Source: Hirsutella rhossiliensis
Lineage: Eukaryota; Ascomycota; Sordariomycetes; Hypocreales; Ophiocordycipitaceae
Assembly (NCBI RefSeq): GCF_020360975.1
Contig: NW_025408667.1
Location: forward strand, 10,726,001 to 10,790,000
DNA: 64,000 nt
Direction: 5' to 3'
The notes beneath the pieces are model-generated. The model did not search any database, was not told the DNA's origin, and was given only the letters and a program-made list of their open reading frames with translations. Positions 61,880-64,000 of this stretch are shown here, in pieces (positions within the stretch are counted from its first letter, which is position 1; each line of letters begins with the position of its first letter). The position numbers and the translations under genes are program-made.

Positions 61880-64000
61880 CTAGGACTTGAAGGAAATTTT
61901 ATAGCGGTTGAAGATGTCATACTTATGAACCTTCGCTAAATGACTCTGAAAGCTGTTCATGTCTCCAAAGGAAATACTTTCCAATTTGCAATTAGGCTCC
62001 GGACACATCACAGATCGCATACCAAAGCCTTGGAGATGCTGGGATACTAGATGATCTCTTGCTCTGTAGGCAGAGAAATACTTGTAAGCCCGTTTGGTCC
62101 GAGGCGCCGTCTCATCCCAAAAACACATAAAGCACTGGTCTCTGCTACATGTTTTCGGAAAGTCGACTGCAACGTCTTTGGCTACCTTCTTTGGCGGGCG
62201 AGACTCGATCTTCCTTCCTAGCGTAACCATCGCGTGTGTCGTATAGAGCCGGTGTTTCAATCTTGTCTCGTCATCGAGTTCCTTCGTATCGGCGCAAATA
62301 AGTTCGGCTAAAAGTCTTCGTTCTTCCAAGCTGTAGGATTGGTGAGGTTGCCAAGATCCTGGCGTCAAGTCTAGGAAAGAGTGGCTCTCGTCCCTGAGTT
62401 GGGCATTGATCTCTATGGTATGGATTGCATCGAAAAACTCGTCTCTGGCGCTGACTTTGGCCAGTTTCCGTAGGTACGACCTTGTCGATCGCACTTTGTT
62501 CTCTACCGTGCGATACATCTCGAACAGCCGCGTGCCAGCTTCCTCGGCCTCCTTGATTGTTCTTGACTCGCGACGGACCTCGTTACTGAGAGAATCGCGA
62601 AGACCGATGAGGCCGACAAGCGTGGGATTCGTCTTAATCTTCCTCAGCTCGATGGCACTGGCGTCGGTTGGTGCCCTGGGATCAGCATGCCGGCTCATGT
62701 GGCCGGCCGCTTTCAACAATGCCTTATTTGAGGGGCGACCCAGAAACGCCGCTACCGTGTCGCACTGAACCCTCTGATTGATGTAGGCTTGGTAAGTTGC
62801 CGCGTTGATGTGGCACATGACTTGTTGCAGCTGCGCTTGCGTTGCGGTGCCTGGAAAATTCAGCGAATAAAGCCATACACTGACCTGACTACGTACTCTC
62901 AACCGCTTCCCCTGACCCTCGGCGAATGCAGTACGGATTCAGGATCTGCATGAAGCCTGTTACGAGCCCTAGTCTCTGCAAATAGTAGAGATAGGTATGG
63001 TAACGGAGCGCTTCGGTGTTAGACGTGCGGACTGCTCCATCGTTTACTGATACAGCTTGTCGAAATATCGGTATGTCTCTCACGCTCTTCCGCCAACGAA
63101 ACTCCAAAGAATGTCGTGGGGATGGGACCCTGATTCGATAGAAGTCGTCCACTTTCTGAATGTTCGCTTCGAATGCTTGGTCGAGAAGTGCAAGGGCCAA
63201 AAGATGAAGCACGGCATCAAACAACAAGTCGTCGACTTCGTAGAAGATGAAAGTTTTTCTGGGAACCCGGTGTTAGCCAGAGCCAGTATAAGCGCTGAGG
63301 AATCACTCACGGGTTTTCTCTTCGCTCCCAGCCTTTCGTGTACCTAAGCGTCATCTCCATGGCTGGAAGGTCTCTTCCTCCATCTGGGTTTTTGAGGAGG
63401 AGCAGCTGGACATCCCTGTAGCAAATTGTCTTGAAATCATCCTCTTTTGGGTCAAATTCATCCGCACATTCCACCTGAGTCGCTTCATCTTCACAACCGA
63501 AGTAATGGTCGTTGACGGCGTTTTTGTCGAGTCGCTTGTATGCAAGTACTCTGGGGCGTGTGGCTGTATACGCTTGAAGCAAAATCAGGAAGGCTAATTG
63601 TATGCGCTGGCGCTCATCAGGGAAGACTGAAGTGTCATGGACCCAATGATGATGCTGCACAAGATACACGTCGTCGACGCCCATGACGGGCTTCTCGTTC
63701 ACCGACGTGTCGAGCTTGTAACGAATAGTTAGATACCCGTTGATATACTATTGAGCAGTGAGCTAATCGTGCAAGACACAAGCTTCCACGATTGAGACAA
63801 AACTCACGTCATTGATCTCTTCGTTCGCCTGCTTGCTAAAATCAACTCCAACAGACTTCCGGCACACCTGGAAAAGAATTCTTTTGTAGGCATGAACGGT
63901 GCTTCTCTTGCGAATTCTTCGATGCGAGTCCAGCATCCACTCCAAAAATGTCATGATATCTTCCTTTGTCGATTCTGCAAGATGATCAAGCGGATCGACT
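61880..64000 (-). CDS. DUF3435 (FluG-domain) tyrosine-recombinase-like protein, 5' end outside window
   Basis: Four exons are visible: beyond 64000 to 63808, 63747-63311, 63258-62897 and 62850-61880. Introns are 63807-63748, 63310-63259 and 62896-62851. The visible part, about 650 residues, begins MTFLEWMLDSHRRIRKRSTV, the usual N-terminal SAM-like region. It has LILLQAYTATRPRVLAYKR (first conserved Arg of the recombinase fold), NPYCIRRGSGEAVES (second Arg block) and QCDTVAAFLGRPSNKALLKAAGHMSRHADPRAP near the expected catalytic end. The C-terminus carries a C2H2-like region (CPEPNCKLESISFGDMNSFQSHLAKVH). DUF3435 proteins include the captains that move giant Starship transposons, but many are not. 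Frame is intact throughout. Confidence 0.75.

Noticed and set aside
1..64000. RIP mutation as the main cause of transposon decay
   Set aside because: The two Fot copies differ by homopolymer indels, not by C-to-T changes, and several elements keep GC-rich intact ORFs. A computed RIP index would settle it.

Overview
The window is nuclear DNA of a filamentous ascomycete (Pezizomycotina). Genes have short GT-AG introns (about 46-65 nt, branch sites like CTAAC or CTGAC). Families are typical of such fungi: UstYa-like HxxHC proteins, NACHT-ankyrin STAND protein, DUF3435 (FluG-domain) recombinase-like protein, 2EXR/F-box-like protein, Tad-type LINEs and Fot/pogo transposons. The genus cannot be fixed from sequence alone. 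I found no rRNA, tRNA or CRISPR.

Layout. 1-6053: Tad-type LINE interrupted by a decayed TIR transposon and cut off before its RNase H. 7086-18241: accessory gene block holding an S9 dipeptidyl-peptidase-like enzyme with a VHL-like beta domain, two prolyl-4-hydroxylase (P4H)-like dioxygenases, a third P4H-derived gene whose catalytic part is replaced by a micro-exon array, and two UstYa-like proteins. 18960-28090: second LINE (minus strand), split by a 7.4 kb transposon (19501-26873) that carries an integrase-like transposase, two companion genes and a nested Fot-like copy. 30081-38712: ordinary-looking genes: RLSMT-like SET protein, 2EXR/F-box-like protein, orphan integrase zinc-binding protein, nine-exon STAND receptor. 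39180-46354: transposon graveyard with nested pogo/Fot elements and a second copy of the decayed element. 46560-52340: small hypothetical gene, multi-pass membrane protein, zinc-finger ORF, signal-peptide SET protein, small secreted protein. 52773-61212: three pogo/Fot-type transposons and a minisatellite. 61880-64000: 3' part of a DUF3435 gene entering from the right edge.

Most striking feature: on the minus strand between 12666 and 11734, 14 consecutive minimal spliceosomal introns (50-77 nt, each with GT, AG and a plausible branch site) are separated by 13 exons of exactly 3 nt. All introns in the run are phase 0, and the single-codon exons read Ser-Pro-Gln-Gly-Pro-Ser-Ala-Pro-Pro-Pro-Ser-Pro-Lys. 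The array sits at the end of a P4H-derived membrane-anchored module and between two intact P4H genes. Even the proposed start codon is alone on its exon. Peptidase, P4Hs and UstYa-like proteins together suggest a peptide-modifying (RiPP-like) locus, but that link is inference.

Exon models were built by hand from splice signals, reading-frame continuity and comparison between paralogues in the window; no transcript data were available.
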